From Stutzerimonas stutzeri (GTDB lineage: Bacteria; Pseudomonadota; Gammaproteobacteria; Pseudomonadales; Pseudomonadaceae), in the NCBI GenBank assembly GCA_002345575.1, contig DDVX01000020.1:118778-182777 (forward strand): DNA of 64,000 bases, read 5' to 3'. Made by a program: the position numbers and the translations under genes. Under the pieces are notes generated by a model, which was given only the letters and a program-made list of their open reading frames with translations, made no database searches and was not told where the DNA came from. How positions within the stretch are numbered: the first letter of the stretch is position 1; every line of letters begins with the position of its first letter. Positions 8,249 through 17,471 of this stretch are shown here, one piece after another.

Positions 8249-9979
8249 TTAATAACTGCTACGAGTAGCGACTTTGCGCCGATAGGGAAACACATCGATC
8301 ACCTTGCCCTCACGTATCGCTTCTTGCAGTCCTTTCCAGTAGTCAGCGTCATACAAATCACCGTGCAGTCTGGAAAACAGCCGACGCAACTTGATATCGG
8401 CGAACAGAAAACGTGGGAACTCCTCGGGAAAAACATCATTGGGCCCCACCGAATACCAGGGCTCCGAGGACATCTCATCTTCGGGATAGCGCGCCTCGGG
8501 AATGAAGCGGAAATTTACTTCGGTGAGAAAGCAGATCTCGTCGTAGTCATAGAACACCACCCGTCCGTGACGGGTTACGCCAAAGTTCTTCAACAGCATG
8601 TCGCCGGGAAAAATATTGGCGGCGGCCAGCTGCTTAATCGCCAAACCGTAATCGTCCAGCGCCTCCTCGACCTGCTGCTCGCTGGCTTTCTCGATGTACA
8701 GATTCAAGGGCGTCATGCGCCGCTCGGTCCAGCAGTGACGCACCAGTACCGTATCGCCCTGCACCTCGACCGTTGAAGGGGCAACCTCCAGCAGCTCGGC
8801 CAGGCAATCGGGCTCGAAGCGGGAGACCGGGAACCGGAAATCGGCAAACTCCTGGGTATCAGCCATGCGCCCTACCCGGTCAACGCTTTTTACCAGCCGG
8901 TACTTCTCGATGACCGTGGCGCGATTGACGCTCTTTGTATGTGAGAAGCGATCCTTGATGATCTTGAACACGGTATTGAAGCCAGGCAGCGTGAATACGC
9001 TCATGACCATGCCACGAACGCCCGGCGCCATGATGAAGCGATCATCGGAGGTCGCCAGATGACCGATCAGCGCTCTGTAAAATTCAGATTTTCCCTGTTT
9101 GTAAAAACCGATAGAGGTGTAGAGCTCGGCTACATGCTTGCCGGGCAGGATGCGCTTGAGCAGCTCTATGAACTCGGCCGGAATCGGCACCTCGACCATG
9201 AAGTACGAGCGCGTGAAGGAAAAAATGATCGAAACCTGCGCCTCGTCAGTAATCAACACATCGGCGACGATACCCACGCCCTCGTGGTGCAATAGCGGAA
9301 TCACCAACGGCCATTGCTCGTCGCGAGTGAATATCCGCCCGACCAGATAGGCGCCCTTATTGCGATAGAGCACCGAGGCGAACAGCTCCATGGTCAGCTC
9401 GGGGTCCTTGCGCACCCAGTCCGGCAGCGACGCAAGCAACTGTGTCTCGAGCCGCTCCAGATCACCATCCAAATCCGCGTAAGGGACGTCGAAGGCGAAA
9501 TCACCCAGGATTTTTGCCAGCACTCCGCGCAAGTTGCCCTTTGGGCGGTAGCTGCGGGTCTGCGCCATGCTCGAATCGAAGCGGCCCGTCGGGCGGGTGC
9601 TGTGAATAAACATGGTTTCGTCGCTGATGCAGTCGTGACTGAGCAGCGCGCAAAAAATCGAGTTGTACCAGGTTTCGGCCAGTTCATCGTCCAGACGCAG
9701 ATCGATCAGGTCGATATAGGCATGCTTGATGACCGGCCAGCGGCGCTCATCCAGCAGCAGCTCGCACTCAAATACGGACCGAAGCCGCTCCGCCGTCTCT
9801 GCAACCTTCTCCACATACAAGACGATGCGCGCCGCCGAAGCGCGCTGCGCCTCTTGCCACTGTGCCTGTTCGAAACGCGACCGTGCACCTTCGGTGATTA
9901 GCCGGAAGTGCTCACGGTAGTCGTCAAAGCCCAGCAGTATCTGTCGGGCTATGGTGCGTTCCGGCGAAGCTTGTGTCAT
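8249..9979 (-). CDS. aceK: Isocitrate dehydrogenase kinase/phosphatase AceK
   Basis: Bifunctional enzyme that phosphorylates and dephosphorylates isocitrate dehydrogenase, steering carbon into the glyoxylate shunt. 576 residues, the family's normal size. The N-terminal regulatory half begins at [19 protein letters not shown]. The kinase half carries the ATP-binding loop [18 protein letters not shown] and the catalytic stretch [25 protein letters not shown] chose the ATG at 9979; an in-frame ATG at 9991 adds four residues and neither has a clear ribosome binding site. It lies just downstream of cysK on the same strand, but no functional link is implied. Confidence 0.96.
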   Translation of the reverse strand: MTQASPERTIARQILLGFDDYREHFRLITEGARSRFEQAQWQEAQRASAARIVLYVEKVAETAERLRSVFECELLLDERRWPVIKHAYIDLIDLRLDDELAETWYNSIFCALLSHDCISDETMFIHSTRPTGRFDSSMAQTRSYRPKGNLRGVLAKILGDFAFDVPYADLDGDLERLETQLLASLPDWVRKDPELTMELFASVLYRNKGAYLVGRIFTRDEQWPLVIPLLHHEGVGIVADVLITDEAQVSIIFSFTRSYFMVEVPIPAEFIELLKRILPGKHVAELYTSIGFYKQGKSEFYRALIGHLATSDDRFIMAPGVRGMVMSVFTLPGFNTVFKIIKDRFSHTKSVNRATVIEKYRLVKSVDRVGRMADTQEFADFRFPVSRFEPDCLAELLEVAPSTVEVQGDTVLVRHCWTERRMTPLNLYIEKASEQQVEEALDDYGLAIKQLAAANIFPGDMLLKNFGVTRHGRVVFYDYDEICFLTEVNFRFIPEARYPEDEMSSEPWYSVGPNDVFPEEFPRFLFADIKLRRLFSRLHGDLYDADYWKGLQEAIREGKVIDVFPYRRKVATRSSY

Positions 9980-10015
9980 GGCGATTTCCATAGCAGCTTC
10001 GTTGAAAACCAGCCC

Positions 10016-10990
10016 TTATTGCTGCAACTCCTGCTCACCGAACATATCGGCGAAGAGCATCGTCGACAGATAGCGTTCACCGGAATCGGGAAGGATCACC
10101 ACGATGGTGCGCCCGTTCATTTCAGGCCGCTCGGCCAGACGGACCGCAGCAGCCATGGCCGCACCGCCAGAAATTCCGCAGAGAATGCCCTCTTCGCGCA
10201 TCAGGCGCAGCGCCATGCTCTTGGCCTCTTCGTCATCGACCAGCTCGACACGGTCAACCAGCGACAAGTCCAGGTTCTTTGGTACGAAACCGGCGCCGAT
10301 ACCCTGGATTTTGTGTGGGCTGGGTTTGACCTCTTCCTTGGCCAGCGTCTGAGTGATGACCGGCGAGCTGGTCGGCTCCACAGCCACACTGATGATTTGC
10401 TTGCCCTTGGTCTGCTTGATGTAGCGCGAGACGCCGGTCAGCGTACCGCCGGTGCCTACGCCCGAGACCAACACGTCGATGCCGCCGTCAGTGTCGTTCC
10501 AGATTTCCGGACCGGTGGTCTTCTCGTGGATCGCCGGGTTGGACGGGTTCTCGAACTGCTGCGGCATGTAATACAGCTGCGGATTCGAGGCGGCGATCTC
10601 ACTGGCCTTCTCGATGGCGCCCTTCATGCCCTTGGCCGGATCGGTCAGCACCAGTTCGGCGCCCAGGGCCTTCAACACCTTGCGCCGCTCCAGGCTCATG
10701 GACGAGGGCATGGTCAGGATCAGCTTGTAACCCCTGGCCGCTGCCACGAACGCCAGGCCAATGCCGGTATTGCCGGACGTGGGCTCGACCAGGGTCATGC
10801 CCGGCTTGAGGGAGCCGTTTTCCTCGGCGTCCCAGATCATCCCGGCGCCAATCCGGCATTTCACCGAATGCGCTGGGTTACGGCCCTCAATCTTGGCCAG
10901 GATGGTCACGCCCTTGGGCCCCTGGCGGTTGATCATCACCAGAGGCGTATTGCCGATAGCGCGTGCGTTGTCTGCATAGATGCGGCTCAT
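10016..10990 (-). CDS. cysK: Cysteine synthase A (O-acetylserine sulfhydrylase)
   Basis: PLP enzyme that makes cysteine from O-acetylserine and sulfide. 324 residues starting [17 protein letters not shown]. The PLP lysine lies in [12 protein letters not shown], the asparagine/substrate loop is [12 protein letters not shown], and the phosphate-binding loop is [14 protein letters not shown]. The C-terminus [10 protein letters not shown] closely resembles P. aeruginosa CysK. The ATG at 10990 follows AAGGA at a good distance; the ATG at 11005 would add five residues. CysM is the main alternative, but overall similarity favours CysK. Confidence 0.92.
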   Translation of the reverse strand: MSRIYADNARAIGNTPLVMINRQGPKGVTILAKIEGRNPAHSVKCRIGAGMIWDAEENGSLKPGMTLVEPTSGNTGIGLAFVAAARGYKLILTMPSSMSLERRKVLKALGAELVLTDPAKGMKGAIEKASEIAASNPQLYYMPQQFENPSNPAIHEKTTGPEIWNDTDGGIDVLVSGVGTGGTLTGVSRYIKQTKGKQIISVAVEPTSSPVITQTLAKEEVKPSPHKIQGIGAGFVPKNLDLSLVDRVELVDDEEAKSMALRLMREEGILCGISGGAAMAAAVRLAERPEMNGRTIVVILPDSGERYLSTMLFADMFGEQELQQ

Positions 10991-11114
10991 GATGTGTCCT
11001 TGCAATGAGAAAAAAACAGATTCTGAGCCTATGCGCTGACGAGAGCGTAGTCCAGCCGAACTCCTAACCAGGGGTTTGGGTCAATCCAGTACGCCATGCC
11101 TGGACCGGACCGAC

Positions 11115-12188
11115 ATGAAAAGCCGCCGACTACCTCTGTGGATTCTGCTTGCGCTCGCCGTAATGCTCATCGTGTTGCATATAGCGCTGCCGGGCTTGGT
11201 ACGTAACTATTTGAATCAACAGATGGCCGACATGGGCGACTATCACGGTTACGTCGAAGATGTCGATATGGCGTGGTGGCGCGGCGGCTATCGGCTCGAG
11301 GGACTGCTCATCGAGAAAAAAGACTCGCAGGTTCAGGCACCTCTTTTTAACGCACCGCGGATCGACATCGCGATCAGCTGGAACGAATTGTGGCGGCACC
11401 GGGCTATCGTCGCCGAGGTGCAGTTCCTGCAACCGGAGCTCAACTTCGTTGATGGTGGTGCTGAAGGTGAATCGCAGACCGGCGACGGCGTGGACTGGCG
11501 TGACCAGCTCGAGGCCCTGCTGCCTATCACCCTCAATGAAATCCGCGTGCTGGATGGCCAGGTGTCGTTTCGCAACTTCAGCGCTGATCCGCCAGTGCAT
11601 GTCTATGCCAACGCCGTCGAAGCCACCTTGTACAACCTGACCAACAGTGCCGACTCCCAGGGCGAGCGGGTAGCCACCTTCGAGGGCACGGCAAAGCTAT
11701 TCAACCAAGCGCCCATGGAGGCCCGGGCCAGCTTCGACCCTTTTACCGACTGGGAGGACTTCGACCTTAACCTGCGCGTAACCGATGTCGACCTGACCAA
11801 GCTGAATGATTTCAGCAATGCCTACGGAAACTTTGATTTTGTCAAAGGCACCGGCGATCTGGTTTTGGAAATCGAGGCCCACGACAGTCAGCTCGACGGC
11901 TACATCAAGCCGCTGCTGCGCAATGTCGAGGTGTTTAACTTCCGCCAGGACATTGAGGCAGAGGATAAGGGATTCTTCAGGGGAATCTGGGAAGCCGTGG
12001 TCGGCGGCGGCCAGCAAGTGCTGCAGAATCAGCGCAAGGACCAGTTCGCTACTCGCATCGAATTATCTGGCAGCACGCGCAGTACCGATATCAGCCCCTT
12101 CCAGGCATTTATCGAAGTCCTGCGCAACGCTTTCGTCGAGGCTTTTTCGGCACGCTTCGAACACTCGCTAAGCGCAGAGGACGAGTGA
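11115..12188 (+). CDS. DUF748/AsmA-like envelope protein
   Basis: 357-residue protein with one N-terminal membrane anchor (residues 6-28, LWILLALAVMLIVLHIALPG) and a large, beta-rich periplasmic part typical of DUF748, distantly AsmA-like. Features include YHGYVEDVDMAWWRGGYRLEGL and the repeated pattern of short strands through LNEIRVLDGQVSFRNF. AsmA-like proteins are implicated in lipid transport or envelope homeostasis, but no specific role is known for this member. The start is the ATG at 11115; an upstream in-frame start at 11076 would put 13 polar residues before the anchor. Confidence 0.8.
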   Translation: MKSRRLPLWILLALAVMLIVLHIALPGLVRNYLNQQMADMGDYHGYVEDVDMAWWRGGYRLEGLLIEKKDSQVQAPLFNAPRIDIAISWNELWRHRAIVAEVQFLQPELNFVDGGAEGESQTGDGVDWRDQLEALLPITLNEIRVLDGQVSFRNFSADPPVHVYANAVEATLYNLTNSADSQGERVATFEGTAKLFNQAPMEARASFDPFTDWEDFDLNLRVTDVDLTKLNDFSNAYGNFDFVKGTGDLVLEIEAHDSQLDGYIKPLLRNVEVFNFRQDIEAEDKGFFRGIWEAVVGGGQQVLQNQRKDQFATRIELSGSTRSTDISPFQAFIEVLRNAFVEAFSARFEHSLSAEDE

Positions 12189-12326
12189 CTGCGAACACCT
12201 GAATGCCAGTCGATCATTCAGTGACTGAATGCGCCGCTCACGTTCACAGCGGCGCGCCCTTCACTTATAGTCTGGCCCAACTCATACATGCAGCGCCTGC
12301 CCGTCAGGCCATCCAAGGAATTCTCG

Positions 12327-13172
12327 ATGAAGTTCGAAGGCACTCAGTCTTACGTCGCGACCGACGACTTGAAGCTTGCGGTCAACGCCGCCATCACTCT
12401 TGAACGCCCTCTGCTGGTCAAGGGCGAGCCAGGTACCGGCAAGACCATGCTCGCTGAGCAGCTGGCCGAATCCTTTGACGCCCGGTTGATCACCTGGCAC
12501 ATCAAATCCACCACCAAGGCGCATCAGGGGCTGTACGAGTACGATGCCGTGAGTCGTCTGCGCGACTCGCAGCTGGGCGTGGACAGGGTCCATGACGTCA
12601 AGAATTACATCAAGAAGGGCAAGCTCTGGGAGGCCTTCGAGGCCGAGGAGCGAGTGATCCTGCTGATCGACGAAATCGACAAGGCGGACATCGAATTCCC
12701 CAACGATTTGCTGCAGGAACTCGACAAGATGGAGTTCTACGTCTACGAGACCAACGAGACCATCAAGGCGAAGCAGCGCCCGATCATCATCATCACCTCC
12801 AACAACGAGAAGGAACTGCCTGACGCATTCCTGCGCCGCTGTTTCTTCCACTACATTGCCTTTCCTGACCGGGCCACGTTGCAGCGCATCGTTGACGTGC
12901 ATTTCCCTGACATCAAGCAATCGTTGGTCAGTGAGGCGCTGGATGTCTTCTTCGATGTACGCAAGGTCCCGGGGCTGAAGAAGAAACCCTCCACCTCGGA
13001 GCTGGTCGACTGGTTGAAGCTGCTGATGGCGGACAACATCGGCGAGGCGGTGCTACGCGAGCGCGATCCAACCAAGGCAATTCCGCCGCTAGCTGGCGCC
13101 TTGGTGAAGAACGAGCAGGACGTGATGCTGCTCGAGCGCCTGGCCTTCATGACCCGCCGCCAAAGCCGCTGA
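12327..13172 (+). CDS. MoxR family AAA+ ATPase
   Basis: 281-residue AAA+ ATPase of the MoxR class, which works as a chaperone-like partner of VWA proteins. Walker A is GEPGTGKTMLAEQLAES (about residue 33), Walker B is VILLIDEIDKAD, sensor 1 is IIITSNNEKELPDAFLRRC, and the C-terminal lid follows. I chose the ATG at 12327 (MKFEGTQSYVATDDL) instead of an upstream start at 12288. Downstream are a GFA gene and a VWA gene on the same strand, probably one operon, with a strong hairpin right after this gene. Confidence 0.92.
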   Translation: MKFEGTQSYVATDDLKLAVNAAITLERPLLVKGEPGTGKTMLAEQLAESFDARLITWHIKSTTKAHQGLYEYDAVSRLRDSQLGVDRVHDVKNYIKKGKLWEAFEAEERVILLIDEIDKADIEFPNDLLQELDKMEFYVYETNETIKAKQRPIIIITSNNEKELPDAFLRRCFFHYIAFPDRATLQRIVDVHFPDIKQSLVSEALDVFFDVRKVPGLKKKPSTSELVDWLKLLMADNIGEAVLRERDPTKAIPPLAGALVKNEQDVMLLERLAFMTRRQSR

Positions 13173-13176
13173 CAGC

Positions 13177-13196
13177 CGGCTCCGGCCACGGAGCCG
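13177..13196 (+). terminator. Hairpin between moxR and the GFA gene
   Basis: Perfect 8-bp stem CGGCTCCG / CGGAGCCG with a 4-base loop, five bases after the moxR stop. Only two Ts follow, so it is more likely a processing or attenuation structure than a full terminator. Confidence 0.4.
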
Positions 13197-13224
13197 TTGT
13201 GCCCGTCGTTTGGAGGAATGAACC

Positions 13225-13629
13225 ATGCAAACCTATACCGGAAAATGCCTGTGCGGTGTCGTGCGCTATCGGATCGACGCTCCCATCAAGCAACTGACCC
13301 ATTGCCATTGCGGAATGTGCCGCAAGGCCCACGGCGCCGCCTTCGCCAGTTATGCGAGCGTGCCGCTGGAGGCCTTTCATTTCATGTCAGGCAAGGATCA
13401 GCTGGGCGTCTACCACTCCTCCGAACACGTGACGCGTACCTTTTGCATCCGCTGCGGCTCCAACCTGCAGTTCGTCGACAACCGGGAGCATGAACTGGGC
13501 ATTGCAGTGGGCACGCTTGACTCGCCCCTGCCCCCTCCGCCGCAGACGCACATATTCGTCGACTCCAAGGCCGACTGGTACGAAATCCACGACGAACTGC
13601 CCCAATACAACGGCGACAGCCCGCACTGA
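13225..13629 (+). CDS. GFA family (DUF636/CENP-V) zinc-binding protein
   Basis: 134-residue protein of the glutathione-dependent formaldehyde-activating enzyme/CENP-V fold. The zinc cysteines appear in order: CLCG (residues 8-11), CHCGMCRK (about 30-37) and CIRCGSNLQF (about 75-84). Most family members are not shown to activate formaldehyde, so only the zinc fold is certain. GGAGG lies 9 bases before the ATG. It is inserted between the MoxR ATPase and the VWA protein, an arrangement worth noting because those two families usually sit next to each other. Confidence 0.88.
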   Translation: MQTYTGKCLCGVVRYRIDAPIKQLTHCHCGMCRKAHGAAFASYASVPLEAFHFMSGKDQLGVYHSSEHVTRTFCIRCGSNLQFVDNREHELGIAVGTLDSPLPPPPQTHIFVDSKADWYEIHDELPQYNGDSPH

Positions 13630-13647
13630 TCGCCTAGAGGTTCTGTA

Positions 13648-14826
13648 ATGCTGCTTGGCCTGTTCAATGAAATGCGCGCCGCCAAAGTACCCGTATCGGT
13701 GCGCGAGCTGCTGGATCTGATCGATGCGCTGGAGCACCGCGTCGTCTTCGCTGACTTGGATGAGTTCTACTATCTGGCGCGGACCATCATGGTCAAGGAC
13801 GAACGCCACTTCGACAAGTTCGACCGGGCCTTCGGCGCCTATTTCAACGGTCTGCAGAACCTCGACCAACATCTGGAAGCACTGATACCCGAGGAGTGGC
13901 TACGCAAGGAATTCGAGCGCAGCCTGAGCGACGAAGAGCGCGCGCAGATCCAGTCCCTAGGTGGGCTGGACAAGCTCATCGAAGAGTTCAAGAAGCGCCT
14001 GGAAGAACAGAAGGAGCGCCATGCCGGCGGCAACAAGTGGATCGGCACCGGCGGCACCAGCCCCTTCGGCTCGGGGGGCTACAACCCCGAAGGTATCCGC
14101 GTAGGCGATGCGGGCAAACGTCAGGGCCGCGCCGTGAAGGTCTGGGACCAACGCGAATATAAAAACCTCGACGACCAAGTCGAACTGGGTACGCGCAACA
14201 TCAAGGTCGCCCTGCGCCGGCTGCGCAAGTTTGCCCGCCAGGGCGCGGCGGAAGAGCTGGATATCGACGGCACCATTGACCATACAGCGCGTGATGCGGG
14301 GCTACTAAACATCCAGATGCGGCCCGAACGACGCAACGCAGTAAAGCTGCTGATCCTGTTCGATATCGGCGGTTCGATGGACGCCCACGTAAAGGTCTGT
14401 GAAGAGCTTTTCTCGGCCTGCAAGACCGAGTTCAAGCACCTGGAGTACTTCTACTTCCACAACTTCATTTATGAATCCGTCTGGAAGAACAACTTCCGTC
14501 GAACCGCCGAACTCACCCCAACCCTGGACCTGCTGCACAAATACGGTCCGGACTGGAAGATAGTTTTTGTCGGCGACGCAGCCATGGCGCCATATGAAAT
14601 CACCCAGCCGGGCGGCAGCGTCGAGCACTGGAACGAGGAAGCCGGCTACGTCTGGATGCAGCGCTTCATGGAAAAGTACAAGAAACTCATCTGGATCAAC
14701 CCCTACCCCAAGGACACCTGGGGCTACACTGCCTCCACCAGCATTGTCCGCGAGCTGGTGCAGGACCACATGTATCCCCTGACTCTGAGCGGGCTGGAAG
14801 AAGGCATGAGTTTTCTTGCGAAGTAA
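13648..14826 (+). CDS. VWA (CoxE-like) domain protein, MoxR partner
   Basis: 392-residue cytoplasmic protein. An N-terminal helical region begins MLLGLFNEMRAAKVPVSVRE and a C-terminal von Willebrand A domain starts near residue 225. The metal-ion-dependent adhesion site motif DIGGSMD is at about residues 236-242. A linker around 110-180 is rich in glycine and charged residues (GTGGTSPFGSGGYNPEG). CoxE-type VWA proteins pair with MoxR ATPases as metal-cofactor or complex-assembly chaperones; the client here is unknown. It lies 18 bases after the GFA gene, with a GAGG ribosome binding site. Confidence 0.88.
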   Translation: MLLGLFNEMRAAKVPVSVRELLDLIDALEHRVVFADLDEFYYLARTIMVKDERHFDKFDRAFGAYFNGLQNLDQHLEALIPEEWLRKEFERSLSDEERAQIQSLGGLDKLIEEFKKRLEEQKERHAGGNKWIGTGGTSPFGSGGYNPEGIRVGDAGKRQGRAVKVWDQREYKNLDDQVELGTRNIKVALRRLRKFARQGAAEELDIDGTIDHTARDAGLLNIQMRPERRNAVKLLILFDIGGSMDAHVKVCEELFSACKTEFKHLEYFYFHNFIYESVWKNNFRRTAELTPTLDLLHKYGPDWKIVFVGDAAMAPYEITQPGGSVEHWNEEAGYVWMQRFMEKYKKLIWINPYPKDTWGYTASTSIVRELVQDHMYPLTLSGLEEGMSFLAK

Positions 14827-14830
14827 CGTC

Positions 14831-14850
14831 CGGCCTGCCTCAGCAGGCCG
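14831..14850. terminator. Bidirectional hairpin terminator after the VWA gene
   Basis: Perfect 8-bp stem CGGCCTGC / GCAGGCCG with loop CTCA, followed by TTCT. It sits between the convergent VWA and DUF2937 genes and could serve both. Confidence 0.65.
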
Positions 14851-14852
14851 TT

Positions 14853-15365
14853 CTAACGGTACAGCCGCTGCCGACGACGCGGAAACAACGCCAGACGCAG
14901 CAGCAAGAAAACACTTTCGCCAACCCAGGCCGCAAGCAGTGCCCAGCTAAGGCCCCAGGCAATCGCTTCCGGCGCCAGCATCACCTGAAAGCGGTAGCTG
15001 CCCCAGACTTGGCCGCGCAGTTCCTGATCCGCGCCGAACAGCACATGCCAGGCCTGGCCGTACCAAGGCCCCTGCATGAAGCGCCATTCGCGCTCCATCA
15101 GCCGCGCCCGCTCCACCAGGCCGGCAACACTCTGCGCATCGCTCTGAATTACCGGATCGTCACTGGCCCGGTAGTGCTCGACCAGCGCATTCAGGTCGCC
15201 TTCAAAAAAGCGTCCCGCCGTCGCCTCGAAGCCCTGCAGGCCCTCCTGTGCCTCCAACCAGCGTGCCTCGACGTGGTTGGCATAGGCCTGGATAAAGCCC
15301 GGCACCTGCACCCCGATCAGCAAACCGAGCGCAAACAGGCACAGCCGCAGGTAGCTTCTCAGCAT
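14853..15365 (-). CDS. DUF2937 family membrane protein
   Basis: 170-residue protein. Hydrophobic segments lie at the N-terminus (LCLFALGLLIGVQVPGFI) and C-terminus (WGLSWALLAAWVGESVFLLL). The intervening ~90-residue polar domain is probably periplasmic and contains YANHVEARWLEAQEGLQGFE, the DUF2937 hallmark. Function unknown. The ATG at 15365 overlaps the end of the upstream amidotransferase gene by 7 bases, implying translational coupling. Confidence 0.75.
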   Translation of the reverse strand: MLRSYLRLCLFALGLLIGVQVPGFIQAYANHVEARWLEAQEGLQGFEATAGRFFEGDLNALVEHYRASDDPVIQSDAQSVAGLVERARLMEREWRFMQGPWYGQAWHVLFGADQELRGQVWGSYRFQVMLAPEAIAWGLSWALLAAWVGESVFLLLRLALFPRRRQRLYR

Positions 15366-16141
15366 GGCGACACCTGCCCGCGCGCAATACATTCACCCAG
15401 CCGCCAGAGCGTCCACTCGCCCGGCTGGTGGATGTCCCATTGTTCGTTATCGGTCAATGCCTCGGTGGCGAGCACCGTGACCACGTCGTTAGGGGTGGTT
15501 TCGGCGGTAAAGTCCACCGTCAGCTCGGCATCCTTCAGCTGTGCCGGGCCGAAGGGCGCACGCCGGGTGATGTGCGCCAGCTTGGTGGTGCAGAAACTGA
15601 ACAGCCACTCGCCATTGCTCAGCAGGCAGTTGAATACGCCCAGGCTGCGGTAACCCGCACAAGCCTCAAGCAGATGTGGCAACAGATCCAGAGCTTCGAC
15701 ACGTTCGGGGAAGTCGCTGCGAACACGATTGAGCAGGTCGCAAAAGGCCGCCTCGCTATCGGTATCGCCCACCGGCCGGTAGAACCCTTGAGCCGGCTTG
15801 AAATCGGCAAGCTGGCCATTGTGAGCGAAACACCAGTGCTGTCCCCAAAGCTCACGCACGAAAGGATGTGTGTTGACCAGCGCCACGTTGCCGACGTTGG
15901 CCTGACGGATATGACCGATCACCACTTCGCTCTTGATCGGATAGCGCTGGACCATCTTCGCTACTTCCGACTCGCAACTGGCTACGGAGTCCTGAAACAG
16001 ACGCAGCCCGCGCCCTTCGTAAAAAGCGATACCCCAGCCATCGCGGTGCGGCCCAGTGCGCCCGCCTCGCTGCATCAGTCCGGTAAAACTGAAGTGGATA
16101 TCCGTAGGAACATTGGCGCTCATGCCGAGCAATTCACACAT
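15359..16141 (-). CDS. Class II glutamine amidotransferase, YafJ-like
   Basis: 260-residue Ntn-hydrolase-type glutaminase domain with no attached synthase domain. The N-terminal nucleophile is Cys2 (MCELLGMSANVPTD). Other family motifs are HRDGWGIAFYEG, HIRQANVGNVALVNTHPF and FAHNGQLADF. Related proteins include YafJ and EgtC-like enzymes; the acceptor substrate is unknown. It is the middle gene of a three-gene minus-strand operon, with 23 bases to the upstream membrane-protein gene and an overlap with DUF2937 downstream. Confidence 0.88.
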   Translation of the reverse strand: MCELLGMSANVPTDIHFSFTGLMQRGGRTGPHRDGWGIAFYEGRGLRLFQDSVASCESEVAKMVQRYPIKSEVVIGHIRQANVGNVALVNTHPFVRELWGQHWCFAHNGQLADFKPAQGFYRPVGDTDSEAAFCDLLNRVRSDFPERVEALDLLPHLLEACAGYRSLGVFNCLLSNGEWLFSFCTTKLAHITRRAPFGPAQLKDAELTVDFTAETTPNDVVTVLATEALTDNEQWDIHQPGEWTLWRLGECIARGQVSPC

Positions 16142-16164
16142 CGCGATCTCCGATCGATTTCAGC

Positions 16165-16638
16165 TCACAGGCGGGGCTCGGTTCTGGCCTGATAGCGGCC
16201 TGCCTGGCGATAGCCCTCTTCCTCGTCGTCGACTTCATCGAGCCGTTCACGCAGAGTGCGCGGGTCCTCTTCGACGGCAGCAGCTTCACGCCGACGGCGA
16301 AGCTTGCGCTCGATCGGCCAGCGCAGCGCCACCACCACGGCGTACAGAGCAAAAGCAATCAAGCCGTAAAGCGCCAGATCGGCAACGGCACGCCAGGCGT
16401 TGTTGCCGACCTCGAACAGCAGGTCGAGGGCCGTGATGGCCACGGCCGGGGCAAACAACTCCTGTTCCGGGTCGACGATGGTCGGCGTCAGCAGCAATAC
16501 GGCGATAATCAGTCGCAAGGATTCACGCAGCCAACGCCATAGAGGTCGGGTCATGCGGAACCACACCAGCAAGCAGCCCAGCGCGGCCACTCCATAAGCC
16601 GTCCAGGCAAGTAGATATTCATTGGCGATCAGGAACAT
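16165..16638 (-). CDS. Small inner-membrane protein of unknown function
   Basis: 157 residues with three to four predicted membrane helices (LLAWTAYGVAALGCLLVWF, SLRLIIAVLLLTP, ADLALYGLIAFALYAVVVAL). A charged cytoplasmic tail holds an acidic run (RLDEVDDEEEGYRQ) and many arginines. I do not recognise a named family. I chose the ATG at 16638 (MFLIANEY), which follows AGAGA; an upstream start at 16665 adds nine residues. It is the first gene of the operon with the glutamine amidotransferase and DUF2937 genes. Confidence 0.7.
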   Translation of the reverse strand: MFLIANEYLLAWTAYGVAALGCLLVWFRMTRPLWRWLRESLRLIIAVLLLTPTIVDPEQELFAPAVAITALDLLFEVGNNAWRAVADLALYGLIAFALYAVVVALRWPIERKLRRRREAAAVEEDPRTLRERLDEVDDEEEGYRQAGRYQARTEPRL

Positions 16639-16833
16639 GGAAGTCTCTTGTATGGGGCGAAACATGCACCGGCATTAACGCGGAGCATGATAACAGTCCG
16701 AAGCCCTTCGTCCGTCACTTCGGGTAATGCAATAGCGCTGGCCACCCCGCTTTCAACACCGTATAAACGCGAAAACAAAAATGGCACTACAGAGGCCATA
16801 CTGTCCTTAACAGGCCCAGCCAGGAGAGTAATC

Positions 16834-17274
16834 ATGACCTACCATCACATTCTGGTCGCAACCGACCTCAACGACGAATGCCACCCGGTGGTTGCTCGGG
16901 CCCAGGCTCTGGCGACGGCGAATAACGCCAGACTGGCACTGGTGCATGTCATCGAGCCCATGGCCATGGCGTTCGGCGGCGATGTTCCGATGGATCTGTC
17001 GATGCTCCAGCAACAGCAGTTCGACCAGGCTCGCGGGCGCATCGCAAGCTTCGCCGACCGCTACCCAAGCCTGACCTCCGAGCAGCAGCATCTAGCCTAC
17101 GGGCAGCCTCGGCAGGAAATTCATCGCCTGGCCAAGGAAAACAATTGCGATCTGATCGTGGTCGGCAGCCATGGCCGTCACGGGTTGGCACTGCTGCTGG
17201 GCTCGACCGCCAATGACGTCCTTCACGGCGCTCCCTGCGATGTGCTGGCCGTGCGCCTGAAAAAGGCCGAGTGA
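16834..17274 (+). CDS. Universal stress protein (UspA family)
   Basis: 146-residue cytoplasmic Usp. The N-terminal strand is HHILVATDLND, and the C-terminal ATP-binding pattern G-2x-G-9x-G(S/T) is visible in VGSHGRHGLALLLGSTANDVL. The ATG at 16834 follows AGGAGAG at the right distance; the longer frame from 16648 is not used. Usp proteins respond to growth arrest and stress. No Anr-type box is visible upstream. Confidence 0.92.
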   Translation: MTYHHILVATDLNDECHPVVARAQALATANNARLALVHVIEPMAMAFGGDVPMDLSMLQQQQFDQARGRIASFADRYPSLTSEQQHLAYGQPRQEIHRLAKENNCDLIVVGSHGRHGLALLLGSTANDVLHGAPCDVLAVRLKKAE

Positions 17275-17280
17275 GCCCCT

Positions 17281-17471
17281 GTAGGCCGCTGAAAACCTAG
17301 GCGAGGCAGGCAAGACGAGAAACAACGACCAGTGGACAGCCAAGGGCTAGTGCAACGAGTTAAAACAGCCGAAGAACGAACCGGGCTCGCGTACGAGTTT
17401 AGTTTTCTAAATGAGCATCTGAGGCTGTTTTTTCGACGTATTGCCAACGTAGCCAGTTTTCGGCACCTGCT
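17281..17471. other. Gene-free stretch with nested inverted repeats
   Basis: About 190 bases between usp and the next gene with no plausible ORF. AAAACAGCC (17362-17370) and GGCTGTTTT (17423-17431) form an exact 9-bp inverted repeat 52 bases apart, with a T run after the second arm. CTCG/CGAG around CGTA nests inside. It could be a long-loop terminator, a small RNA or a MITE-like remnant; the sequence alone does not decide. Confidence 0.4.

Noticed and set aside
9908..11008. 366-codon open frame on the + strand
   Set aside because: Antisense to cysK and the start of aceK; composition is that of a mirror frame.
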